From positions 1 through 5,452 of the forward strand of contig JABZYJ010000125.1 in assembly GCA_015265235.1 (NCBI GenBank): a stretch of 5,452 bases of DNA. The letters run 5' to 3'. The stretch comes from Selenomonas sp. GTDB lineage: Bacteria > Bacillota > Negativicutes > Selenomonadales > Selenomonadaceae. This document shows positions 1 to 5,452 of this stretch, in pieces (the stretch's first letter is position 1; each line of letters starts with the position of its first letter). The position numbers and the translations under genes were made by a program. Below the pieces are notes generated by a model. It saw nothing but the letters and a program-made list of their open reading frames with translations. It searched no databases and had not been told where the DNA came from.

Positions 1-30
1 TGCTTACAACACCCCTTCTGTCATTCCTAT

Positions 31-1131
31 TTATGGTGTTGCGGGCGTCTCCGCACTCACCGCGCCGCGGCGGATCATGTCGCCGACGCGCAGATCATAG
101 GAGAGCGCCATCTTGTGCAGTGTCTCCGCCCGTGCGAAGTCCTCGGGCGTCCCGCCGTTGAGCCCCTTGACGAAACTCTCATACGCGCCGATGAACGCCT
201 CCGTCGCCGCCTTACGCTGTGCGGCGAGGTACTGCGCGCCGTTCGGAACGTCCACAGCATCCAGCTCCTTTTGGTACTTTTTGAGGAGGGGGATCATGTC
301 GTCCTGCAGGAGATGGGTCAGTGACTTGCGGTAGACCGTCGTATACGTGCTGCGCTCCGTCTCGGTCAGATTGCGGAACTCCCGCTGTTTCGAGCGGAAA
401 ACGCCGTTATAGCGGTCGACAATCGGGCGCGTCGCGTCGATGTAGCGCCCGAGGTTGCTCGCCGCCGCCTTCTGCACCGCCTCGAGATAGGCACGATAGT
501 TCACGATGCGCACGACCTGCCAGCCCATATCGCCGCGCTCCATGCGCAGCTGCAGGGGGAACTCTAGGTCTGTCCCCTCATCGCGCACGGTGATGTTCGC
601 CATTGCGGTGCTCCCGTCCCGCACGATGCTGTCGATGTGCAGGAGGGTCGTATCGCGCAGGTGGCTGCACTCCATGAGATACTCAAAGTCAATGCCGAGC
701 TGGCGTCCCTTCAGCGGATCTACCCCCTCATGGGTCGGCCATGTCCCGCTCCCGACCGCCGTCAAAATGCTCTGTGCTATCCCGCCTGCGACGCTGTCCT
801 TGATGTTCTCGTAGAACTTTCCCGATTTATTTCGTTCTTTTTCCTTCAGATGTGTATCGCCCGAAAAGAGAACGTAGGTGAGATCGTCATACCCCGCCGC
901 CGTTACGGCATTGATATTCACGCGCCGCTGAAATGCCTCCGCATCATGCGCGGTGAGTGCCGCCGCCGCCTGCTCAAGGGCGTAGGCAGGACGCTGTATG
1001 TAGTAGCCGAGATACCACGCGAGGACGGCGATCGTCAGGATGATCACCCCTGCCGCCGCGCGAAACTTACGCTGACTCGCCCTGCGTCGGCGTGCGAGAC
1101 GCACGCGCCACGCAAACTCATCCAGCGGCAT
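31..1131 (-). CDS. Membrane-anchored protein of unknown function, DUF2939-like
   Basis: A 366-residue protein whose function I do not recognise. Residues 1-24 are strongly basic (RLARRRR, then RKFR). A single hydrophobic segment follows at about 25-45, so the positive-inside rule predicts a cytoplasmic N-terminus and an extracytoplasmic C-terminal body. Just after the membrane span, the pattern RPAYALEQAAAALTAHDAEA and the following RRVNINAV (about 47-75) resemble the start of DUF2939 proteins; this family call is from memory and only moderate. Residues about 165-210 look beta-rich and end in GWQVVRIVNY. Residues 212-350 look mostly helical and charged. The start at 1131 was chosen because GGGAGGT (1138-1144) sits 6 nt upstream. 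An in-frame TTG 22 codons earlier overlaps the -35 box of the gene's own promoter, so translation from it is unlikely. The gene lies downstream of the bioA terminator and appears to be transcribed alone. Confidence 0.8.
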   Translation of the reverse strand: MPLDEFAWRVRLARRRRASQRKFRAAAGVIILTIAVLAWYLGYYIQRPAYALEQAAAALTAHDAEAFQRRVNINAVTAAGYDDLTYVLFSGDTHLKEKERNKSGKFYENIKDSVAGGIAQSILTAVGSGTWPTHEGVDPLKGRQLGIDFEYLMECSHLRDTTLLHIDSIVRDGSTAMANITVRDEGTDLEFPLQLRMERGDMGWQVVRIVNYRAYLEAVQKAAASNLGRYIDATRPIVDRYNGVFRSKQREFRNLTETERSTYTTVYRKSLTHLLQDDMIPLLKKYQKELDAVDVPNGAQYLAAQRKAATEAFIGAYESFVKGLNGGTPEDFARAETLHKMALSYDLRVGDMIRRGAVSAETPATP

Positions 1132-1137
1132 TGCCGC

Positions 1138-1144
1138 ACCTCCC
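1138..1144 (-). promoter_or_regulatory. Ribosome binding site fixing the start at 1131
   Basis: The minus strand reads GGGAGGT, then GCGGCA, then ATG. This strong Shine-Dalgarno match at 6 nt spacing sets the start of the membrane protein 22 codons inside the longest possible frame. Confidence 0.8.
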
Positions 1145-1167
1145 TTCGCACGAATTCGAATGATGCT

Positions 1168-1197
1168 ATTATAGCATGGAATACGCCCCGCGTTCAA
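1168..1197 (-). promoter_or_regulatory. Sigma-A promoter of the membrane protein gene
   Basis: On the minus strand there is a perfect TATAAT -10 box (1168-1173), preceded by TGC to give an extended -10 (TGnTATAAT). TTGAAC at 1192-1197 serves as a -35 box (4 of 6 matches to TTGACA) with an 18-nt spacer. The start of transcription would fall near 1161, about 30 nt upstream of the ATG at 1131. The -10 box lies inside a perfect 15-bp inverted repeat, ATGCTATTATAGCAT (1163-1177). That repeat may be an operator or a coincidence. Confidence 0.75.
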
Positions 1198-1219
1198 TCA
1201 GTGAAAATTACTCTCTACG

Positions 1220-1264
1220 AAAAAGACTGCCGTACGAGGCTCATCTCTCCTCGTACAGCAGCCC
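1220..1264 (-). terminator. Intrinsic terminator of the biotin operon
   Basis: Starting 12 nt after the bioA stop codon, the minus-strand RNA can form a stem of about 14-16 pairs. The 5' arm is 1264-1249 and the 3' arm is 1239-1225, with a 9-nt loop; one internal and one or two basal pairs are G-U. A run of five U follows (1224-1220). The plus strand has no matching T-run, so the terminator works in one direction only. It separates the biotin operon from the downstream membrane protein gene. Confidence 0.9.
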
Positions 1265-1275
1265 GTCATCCTTCT

Positions 1276-2622
1276 TTATCTCCCCAGCACCTCATCCATC
1301 GACTGCTTCATCCGCGTGATCGCCGTGTCAAGATCGTCACGTCCGATGTTCAGCGGTGGATTAAAGTAAAGCACGTCGCCGAGCGGCCGCAGGAGCAGCC
1401 CGTGCTGGAGCGCTCGGCGATAGATCGCGTAGCCGAGCCGCCGCCCTCCGTCAAAGGGACGCTTCGCCGCGCGATCCTCGACCAGCTCGACGGCGTGAAT
1501 CAGCCCGATATGGCGAATCTCGCCGACGTTCGGATGCGCGCCGAAGGTCTCCTCCATGCGCGCACTCAGCCACGATGCCGTCTCCTCCGCGCGCTCCAGA
1601 ATATTCTCCTCATCGAGAATATCGAGCACGGCGAGTGCCGCGCTGCAGCCGAGTGGATTCCCCGCGTACGTATGACTGTGCATGAACGCCTTGCCCTCGC
1701 TCCAGTCCGCATAGAACGCGTCGTAGATCTTCTGCTTGACGACGGTGATGGACATGGGCATATAGCCGCCCGTCAACCCCTTCGAGAGGCACATGAGATC
1801 GGGCGTGATGCCCGCACGTTCACACGCAAAGAGCCGTCCCGTACGCCCAAACCCCGTCGCGATCTCATCGGCGATGAGGAGGACATCGTGCGCGTCGCAG
1901 AGGGCGCGCAGCTTTCGGAGATATTCCTCGGGATAGATGCGCATCCCCGCGCTCCCCTGCAGGAGCGGCTCGACGATCATGGCCGCCGTCTCGTGCCCGT
2001 GCGCGGCAAAGGCACGCTCCGCGTGTTCAAAGCACGCACAGGTGCAGGTATCGCGCGTCTCACCATAGGGACAGCGGTAGCAGTCGGGCGCCTCGATATG
2101 GATGTTGTCCATCATCATCGGCTTATACATCTCGGCAAAGAGATCCATGCTCCCCACGGAGAGCGCGCCGATCGTCTCGCCGTGATACCCCTCGGAGAGA
2201 CACATAAACCGCGTCTTTCCCGTGCGTCCCGTCTGCTGACAGTATTGGAACGCCATCTTGAGCGCCGCCTCCACGGCGGACGAGCCGTTATCGTTGAAAT
2301 GGAATTTCGTCAGACCCTCGGGCACGAGCGTCGCCAGCCGCTCCGCGAGCTCGATCGCGGGGCGATGGGAGAAATTCGCAAAGATGACGTGCTCGAGCCG
2401 ATCCAGCTGCGCCGCAATCCGCGCATTGATCTTCTCGTTCGTATGCCCGAGGAGATTCGCCCACCACGAGCTGACGATATCGAGATAGCCCTTTCCGTGC
2501 ACATCGTAGAGCCACGCCCCCTTTGCGTGGTCGATCACCATCGGCGGCAGCTGCTCATAGTCCTTCATCTGCGCACACGGATGCCAGATATGGCGCAGGT
2601 CGCGCTCCTCAATCGTCGGCAT
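1276..2622 (-). CDS. bioA: Adenosylmethionine--8-amino-7-oxononanoate aminotransferase (DAPA synthase)
   Basis: A class III PLP-dependent aminotransferase of 448 residues, a typical full length. It converts 8-amino-7-oxononanoate (KAPA) to 7,8-diaminononanoate (DAPA) in the cytoplasm, the step before BioD. Visible family landmarks are HIWHPCAQMKDY (11-22), SSWWAN (51-56), NGSSAVEAA (112-120), YHGET (146-150), DEIATGFGRTG with the PLP-ring Asp252, LSKGLTGGY with the Schiff-base Lys281, HTYAGNPLGC (317-326) and LLRPLGDVLYFNPP with Arg412. By homology, Arg412 corresponds to the substrate-carboxylate arginine of E. coli BioA. The segment 181-197 holds five cysteines. The position of E. coli Tyr17 is Cys16 here, as I align it by eye, so the amino donor (S-adenosylmethionine, or lysine as in BioK) cannot be decided from sequence. 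AGGAGGGG (2630-2637) lies 7 nt before the ATG. It is the last gene of the operon, 68 nt after bioD, and is followed by a terminator. Confidence 0.96.
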   Translation of the reverse strand: MPTIEERDLRHIWHPCAQMKDYEQLPPMVIDHAKGAWLYDVHGKGYLDIVSSWWANLLGHTNEKINARIAAQLDRLEHVIFANFSHRPAIELAERLATLVPEGLTKFHFNDNGSSAVEAALKMAFQYCQQTGRTGKTRFMCLSEGYHGETIGALSVGSMDLFAEMYKPMMMDNIHIEAPDCYRCPYGETRDTCTCACFEHAERAFAAHGHETAAMIVEPLLQGSAGMRIYPEEYLRKLRALCDAHDVLLIADEIATGFGRTGRLFACERAGITPDLMCLSKGLTGGYMPMSITVVKQKIYDAFYADWSEGKAFMHSHTYAGNPLGCSAALAVLDILDEENILERAEETASWLSARMEETFGAHPNVGEIRHIGLIHAVELVEDRAAKRPFDGGRRLGYAIYRRALQHGLLLRPLGDVLYFNPPLNIGRDDLDTAITRMKQSMDEVLGR

Positions 2623-2644
2623 AAAATGTCCCCTCCTACAAAAC

Positions 2645-2675
2645 AGGGAATCACCGATACACGCAGTGATTCCCT
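2645..2675 (-). other. Intercistronic stem-loop between bioD and bioA
   Basis: A perfect 10-bp inverted repeat, AGGGAATCAC (2645-2654) and GTGATTCCCT (2666-2675), with an 11-nt loop. In the minus-strand RNA it starts 15 nt after the bioD stop codon and ends 7 nt before the bioA ribosome binding site. It is followed by UGUUUUG, which has only four consecutive U. That makes it a weak or partial terminator, or an RNA stability or processing element, rather than a full stop to transcription. I see no good promoter between it and bioA, so bioA probably depends on readthrough. A short tandem CCCTAG repeat (2672-2685) overlaps its upstream arm. Confidence 0.7.
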
Positions 2676-2690
2676 AGCCCTAGCCACACA

Positions 2691-3371
2691 TTACTCGTAC
2701 AGCGCGGCGAGCGCATCCGCCCCCATCGGCAGCTCCGCCGCGCCGTGCGGCACACGCGCCAAGACATGTGCGCCCGTGATCTCCTCGACCATCCGCACAT
2801 TGTCCTCCTGCATCAGACCGCCCTGCCAGTTGTTGAAGATAAAGCCCCGCAGGGGGATGCCGCGTGCATGGAGATGCTCTGCCGTCAGTACGGCGGCATT
2901 GATTGTCCCAAGTCCCGCATCGGCAACGACGAGGGCGGCGAGCCCCAGCCGTACGGCGAGATCGTCGAGGACGACGTGCTCATCGTCGTCCCAGCGCAGC
3001 GGACAGATAATGCCGCCGCTCCCCTCCACCGTCAGATAGTCCGTGCGCTCCTTCGCGCGGCGGTAGTCCTCTGCCACCTTGGCAAAGTCCATCGGGCGGT
3101 GCTCGATCTGCGCCGCGAGATGCGGCGAGACCGCATCGCGATAAACATAGGAGACGGTGACATCCGCTGCATCGAGCCCCGCGACGCGCGCCACATGGAG
3201 GGCATCGCCCGGCAGAAGCGTGCCGTCCGCGGCGACCTCCGCGCCTGAGAGCGCCGCCTTATAGTAGCCCGCCGAGAGACCAGCATCACGGAGACATTTC
3301 ACGATCAGCCCCGTGACATACGTCTTGCCGATGTCCGTCCCCGTTCCCGTGACAAATAGCGCCTTACCCAT
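2691..3371 (-). CDS. bioD: ATP-dependent dethiobiotin synthetase
   Basis: A 226-residue protein of normal family length. It closes the ureido ring of dethiobiotin from DAPA, CO2 and ATP in the cytoplasm, using the product of BioA. The N-terminus FVTGTGTDIGKT holds the P-loop (G9-T17, with Lys16). YYKAALSG contains Lys38, matching the carbamate-site lysine Lys37 of E. coli BioD. VEGSGG (115-120) supplies the conserved Glu116 that helps bind metal and nucleotide. SPHLAA (82-87) is the usual substrate-side motif. ADAGLGTIN (150-158) and FIFNN (177-181, nucleotide base recognition) follow, then RVPHG (206-210). The start at 3371 is preceded by GGGAGG (3382-3387) with a 10-nt gap. That ribosome binding site lies just after the bioY stop codon, so the two genes are probably co-transcribed and may be translationally coupled. 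No key residue appears to be lost. Confidence 0.96.
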   Translation of the reverse strand: MGKALFVTGTGTDIGKTYVTGLIVKCLRDAGLSAGYYKAALSGAEVAADGTLLPGDALHVARVAGLDAADVTVSYVYRDAVSPHLAAQIEHRPMDFAKVAEDYRRAKERTDYLTVEGSGGIICPLRWDDDEHVVLDDLAVRLGLAALVVADAGLGTINAAVLTAEHLHARGIPLRGFIFNNWQGGLMQEDNVRMVEEITGAHVLARVPHGAAELPMGADALAALYE

Positions 3372-3388
3372 GTATGATGCGCCTCCCG

Positions 3389-4003
3389 TCAGGCATCCAT
3401 GCGATTCGCATGCACCGCCGCGCCCTGCACGGGAGCAGAGCTACGCACCTGCATCTCCTGCGTCTCACGAATCCAGAGCCCCGCCTTGTAGAGGCGAATC
3501 CCGATATAGGCCGCCGCAACGCAGAGCAGGAAATCCGGCAGAACCTGCAGCACGCCACAGTACCAGACCGCCACCCAGAAGCCGATCGGTGCGTCGATGA
3601 TGTAGTTCGATGCAAAGTAGAAATACGAGATGCCGAGGACATAGACCACCACCATGCCTGCCGAACACGCGGCAAGCGCGCGGCGGAACGTCGGCACGCC
3701 GCGGCGCACCAGTGCGCCCGTCACCCAGCCCTGCAGAGTGAATCCGACGAGATAGCCAAACGTCGGCTGAAGCACGTAGGCCGGGCCGCCGCCCGAGGCG
3801 AACACGGGAATCCCCACGAGCCCCATGAGCACGTACGTACCGACGGCGAGTGCACCGAGACGCGCACCGAGCATCAGTCCCGCAAGCAGCGTAAAGAGGA
3901 ACTGCAGCGTGTAGACATCCGTCCCCACAGGGATGCGCACGAACGTCCCGACCGTAATGAGAGCGATAAACAGCCCGCACAGGATTACTTCACGTAACTT
4001 CAT
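3389..4003 (-). CDS. bioY: Biotin transporter substrate-binding subunit BioY (ECF S component)
   Basis: A 204-residue, very hydrophobic protein with about six predicted membrane segments, the normal size and layout of BioY. It binds biotin in the membrane and works with an energy-coupling EcfA/EcfT module, which is not encoded here. The family signature is the segment GLVGIPVFASGGGPAYVLQP followed by TFGYLVGF (61-88). It is of the type with PTFGY, rather than the more common GPTGGY. Late in the protein, LPDFLLCVAAAYIGIRL (155-171) replaces the usual D-x-x-K pattern. The C-terminal tail (about 172-204) is hydrophilic. It is the first gene of the operon. GGAGGT (4015-4020) lies 11 nt before the ATG, a slightly long spacing. 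The leader from the predicted transcription start is about 42 nt. The context with bioD and bioA and a BirA-like operator strongly supports biotin, or a close precursor, as the ligand. Confidence 0.94.
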   Translation of the reverse strand: MKLREVILCGLFIALITVGTFVRIPVGTDVYTLQFLFTLLAGLMLGARLGALAVGTYVLMGLVGIPVFASGGGPAYVLQPTFGYLVGFTLQGWVTGALVRRGVPTFRRALAACSAGMVVVYVLGISYFYFASNYIIDAPIGFWVAVWYCGVLQVLPDFLLCVAAAYIGIRLYKAGLWIRETQEMQVRSSAPVQGAAVHANRMDA

Positions 4004-4051
4004 AATCTTCAGATACCTCCATAAAAACTGATAGATTCATAAACTTGCTTT

Positions 4052-4080
4052 ATCTTACTCGCTATTTTGTTTATTGTCAA
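4052..4080 (-). promoter_or_regulatory. Sigma-A promoter of the bioY-bioD-bioA operon
   Basis: On the minus strand there is a perfect TTGACA -35 box (4075-4080), an ideal 17-nt AT-rich spacer, and a TAAGAT -10 box (4052-4057; 5 of 6 matches to TATAAT). Transcription would begin near 4045. The -35 box is embedded in the left half of a BirA-type operator, so repression would act by blocking RNA polymerase. Confidence 0.85.
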
Positions 4081-4106
4081 CCGGAATATTGCGCATCGGT
4101 TTACTA
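4074..4106 (-). promoter_or_regulatory. BirA-type biotin operator
   Basis: The plus strand reads TTGTCAACC (4074-4082), a 15-nt spacer, then GGTTTACTA (4098-4106). Each half differs at one of nine positions from the known bacterial BirA consensus TTGTAAACC-N14/15-GGTTTACAA (consensus quoted from memory). The halves pair with each other at 7 of 9 positions. The site is next to a biotin operon and covers its -35 box. This points to repression by a biotin protein ligase that carries a DNA-binding domain; the birA gene is not in the window. Confidence 0.85.
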
Positions 4107-4126
4107 AGAGTGTGTATCAATTACAT

Positions 4127-4171
4127 AAAAAAAGACTGCCGGCGAAGCTGCAAGCTTCGCATAGCAGTCCC
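4127..4171 (-). terminator. Intrinsic terminator of the phosphoesterase gene
   Basis: The minus-strand RNA forms GACUGC with GCAGUC (plus-strand 4164-4169 and 4134-4139), a small internal loop, then an 8-bp GC-rich upper stem (4153-4160 with 4142-4149) closed by a 3-nt loop. Seven U follow (4133-4127). The structure begins about 33 nt after the stop codon at 4205. It insulates the biotin operon promoter from the upstream gene. There is no T-run in the plus direction. Confidence 0.92.
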
Positions 4172-4204
4172 TTATGTGCCCCTTCCACGGAGCGGGCGAT
4201 TCCC

Positions 4205-5452
4205 TTACTGTTTCGTCACCGTCACGCGATCCATCTCCGTCCCGTCGGGCAGAAAGCACGCGATCTCGATCTGATCGGCCGCGACCTCCATCGTGAGATA
4301 GTTGTCCGTCTCCGGCTGCGGGAGCGTCACCTCGTCAAAGGCATGGTCGATCCAGAGATTGGGATAGCGCACATTCCCCGCAACACCCGTGAGGATGTAG
4401 AGCGGGCCCTTCTGCTCCGGCGTTTTGGCAAACGCGTAGATATGCCCACGATTGCGGTACGTATGCAGATGCGCCGTGAAAACAACATCGATGAGCAGCT
4501 CGTCAAAGACGGGCATCCACACCCGGCCGATCTCCTCATCAATGCCCTCACTGCGCTCAGGGCGTCCCTGAATACGGTACTGCAATACATCCTTGTGCAT
4601 GAGGACGATATTCCACTTCTTGCGGTGCGCCTTCAGATCGCGGCGGATCCACGCGAGCTGCTCCTCGACCAGCCCGCTCTTAAAGCCGTCGATCTCCTTC
4701 TGCTGCGTGCAGAGCACGATATAGTGCGCCTGCCCGTAGTCAAAGGAGTAGTAGTACCGCCCGAACGCCTTGCTCCCGTTGCGCGGCGTCCGAAAGTAGT
4801 TCAGATACGCGACGGGAAGTCGCGTCTGCCACTGGCGGTCATAGGTCTCGTGGTTCCCCATGACCGGCGCCATCGGGATCACGCGCTCCATCTCATCCAC
4901 GCCCTTAAAGAACTCCGTCCACTGATAGCGATCCTCGCCGTTGTCCACGAGGTCGCCGAGGCAGGCGAAAAATGCTGCATCCGTATTGCGTGCCCATGCG
5001 AGATGCGCCATCTGCTGCCAGTCTGCATAGTCGCTCGACTGGCTGTCGGGAAAGAGCAGCATCTTGTACGGCAGATCGGGATCGGGCGTCACGAGCGGCA
5101 GCCATGCCGTCGTTCCGCCCTCAGCTGTGATGCGATAGCGGTACTCCACCCCCGGCACGAGCTGATCGACCTCCACCAAGTACTGATGCACCGTCACATC
5201 GTCGTCGGTAAACGCAGCATCCACGGCAGGAAACCGCAGCACATCATCCACATCGGGTGCCTGCACCTCAAGCATCTGTCCGGCGGATTCCTTCGGCGTC
5301 TCCCACATGATGACGCGACCGCTGCAGGGATCCTGCGTAACGATCTGCCGCAGGCGCTCCACGTAGAAGCCATCCGAAAAGGGATAGAATCCCATCCGCT
5401 GCAGCCACTTCACCAGCGTATCGTGTCCGAGCACCGCGCCGCCCGCGAGAAC
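4205..5452 (-). CDS. Purple-acid-phosphatase-like metallophosphoesterase, probably exported (5' end outside window)
   Basis: Residue numbers count from the GTG at 5434. That codon is unlikely to be the real start: it lacks a ribosome binding site, and the frame stays open to the edge, adding VLAGGA. The run VLAGGAVLG looks like the end of a signal peptide or membrane segment, suggesting export. About 409-415 residues are visible. Residues about 30-116 look like the fibronectin-like N-domain of purple acid phosphatases (RVIMWET; LVPGVEYRYRI). The catalytic domain shows five metallophosphoesterase blocks: PDSQ (129-132), GDLVDNG (160-166), GNHE (193-196), LMH with His280, and TAHLHTY with His322 and His324. 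A C-terminal beta region (about 378-409) ends the protein. It probably hydrolyses phosphomonoesters or phosphodiesters outside the cytoplasm; the substrate cannot be told. A terminator separates it from the biotin operon, so no functional link is implied. Confidence 0.88.
   Translation of the reverse strand, partial: VLAGGAVLGHDTLVKWLQRMGFYPFSDGFYVERLRQIVTQDPCSGRVIMWETPKESAGQMLEVQAPDVDDVLRFPAVDAAFTDDDVTVHQYLVEVDQLVPGVEYRYRITAEGGTTAWLPLVTPDPDLPYKMLLFPDSQSSDYADWQQMAHLAWARNTDAAFFACLGDLVDNGEDRYQWTEFFKGVDEMERVIPMAPVMGNHETYDRQWQTRLPVAYLNYFRTPRNGSKAFGRYYYSFDYGQAHYIVLCTQQKEIDGFKSGLVEEQLAWIRRDLKAHRKKWNIVLMHKDVLQYRIQGRPERSEGIDEEIGRVWMPVFDELLIDVVFTAHLHTYRNRGHIYAFAKTPEQKGPLYILTGVAGNVRYPNLWIDHAFDEVTLPQPETDNYLTMEVAADQIEIACFLPDGTEMDRVTVTKQ

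Noticed and set aside
1..30. AGAAGGGG on the minus strand (12-19), a possible ribosome binding site for a gene beginning past the left edge.
   Set aside because: The match to the consensus is partial and no start codon is visible inside the window, so a gene cannot be supported.
7..41. Inverted repeat CAACACC (7-13) and GGTGTTG (35-41) around the stop codon of the membrane protein gene.
   Set aside because: The stem has only 7 bp, the loop is 21 nt, and no U-run follows within the window; it is too weak to call a terminator.
1132..1197. A 22-codon N-terminal extension of the membrane protein starting at TTG 1197.
   Set aside because: It has no ribosome binding site, overlaps the -35 and -10 boxes, and would start upstream of the predicted transcription start. 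The ATG at 1131 has a strong ribosome binding site.
2672..2685. Short tandem repeat CCCTAGCCCTAGCC after bioD.
   Set aside because: Only about 2.3 copies of a 6-bp unit; this is too short to separate from chance, although it holds two CTAG sites.
637..3039. An 800-codon open frame on the plus strand, antisense to bioA, most of bioD and part of the membrane protein gene.
   Set aside because: The opposite strand encodes well-recognised BioA and BioD with intact motifs. The antisense product is rich in Arg and His with no recognisable domain, as expected for a shadow frame in GC-rich DNA, and it runs through a terminator and an intergenic hairpin.
4005..4040. A possible 16-codon leader peptide frame starting at ATG 4040 (a second ATG at 4022) and ending just inside bioY.
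   Set aside because: Neither ATG has a convincing ribosome binding site, there is no attenuator structure after it, and control by BirA already explains the leader region.
4004..4051. A riboswitch or structured leader before bioY.
   Set aside because: The leader is only about 40 nt and AT-rich, with no notable stem; no known biotin riboswitch class fits.

Overview
This window carries five genes, all read from the minus strand. It is an ordinary stretch of chromosome from a GC-rich bacterium that uses Firmicutes-style expression signals: strong GGAGG-type ribosome binding sites, sigma-A promoters set in AT-rich gaps, and hairpin-plus-U-run terminators. The mix of high GC with these signals, and the style of the biotin proteins, suggests a Negativicutes member such as Selenomonas or a relative. 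This taxon call is inference from memory of such sequences; no rRNA or other marker is present.

In transcription order (high to low coordinates), the window opens with the 3' part of a gene for a probable exported, purple-acid-phosphatase-like metallophosphoesterase (4205-5452). Its reading frame is open through the right window edge, so the N-terminus is missing. It ends at a strong intrinsic terminator (4127-4171). Next comes a biotin operon, bioY-bioD-bioA (4003 down to 1276). It has a good sigma-A promoter (TTGACA, 17-nt spacer, TAAGAT) whose -35 box lies inside a BirA-type operator (TTGTCAACC-N15-GGTTTACTA). bioY and bioD are 17 nt apart. bioD and bioA are 68 nt apart, with a perfect 10-bp stem-loop between them. 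A second intrinsic terminator (1220-1264) closes the operon. Last is a single gene with its own promoter, encoding a membrane-anchored protein of unknown function that resembles DUF2939 proteins (31-1131).

The operon links biotin uptake (BioY, the substrate-binding membrane subunit of an ECF transporter) with two middle steps of biotin synthesis: KAPA to DAPA (BioA) and DAPA to dethiobiotin (BioD). The operator implies shutdown by biotin-loaded BirA. No bioF, bioB, birA, ecfA or ecfT is present here, so the rest of the pathway and the transporter energising module must be encoded elsewhere or be absent.

I do not see an undescribed system, mobile element, CRISPR array, or tRNA or rRNA gene. 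The more interesting points are the operator and promoter architecture, the intercistronic hairpin before bioA, a 13-nt motif shared by the two terminators, and the motif variants in BioA, BioY and the phosphoesterase.
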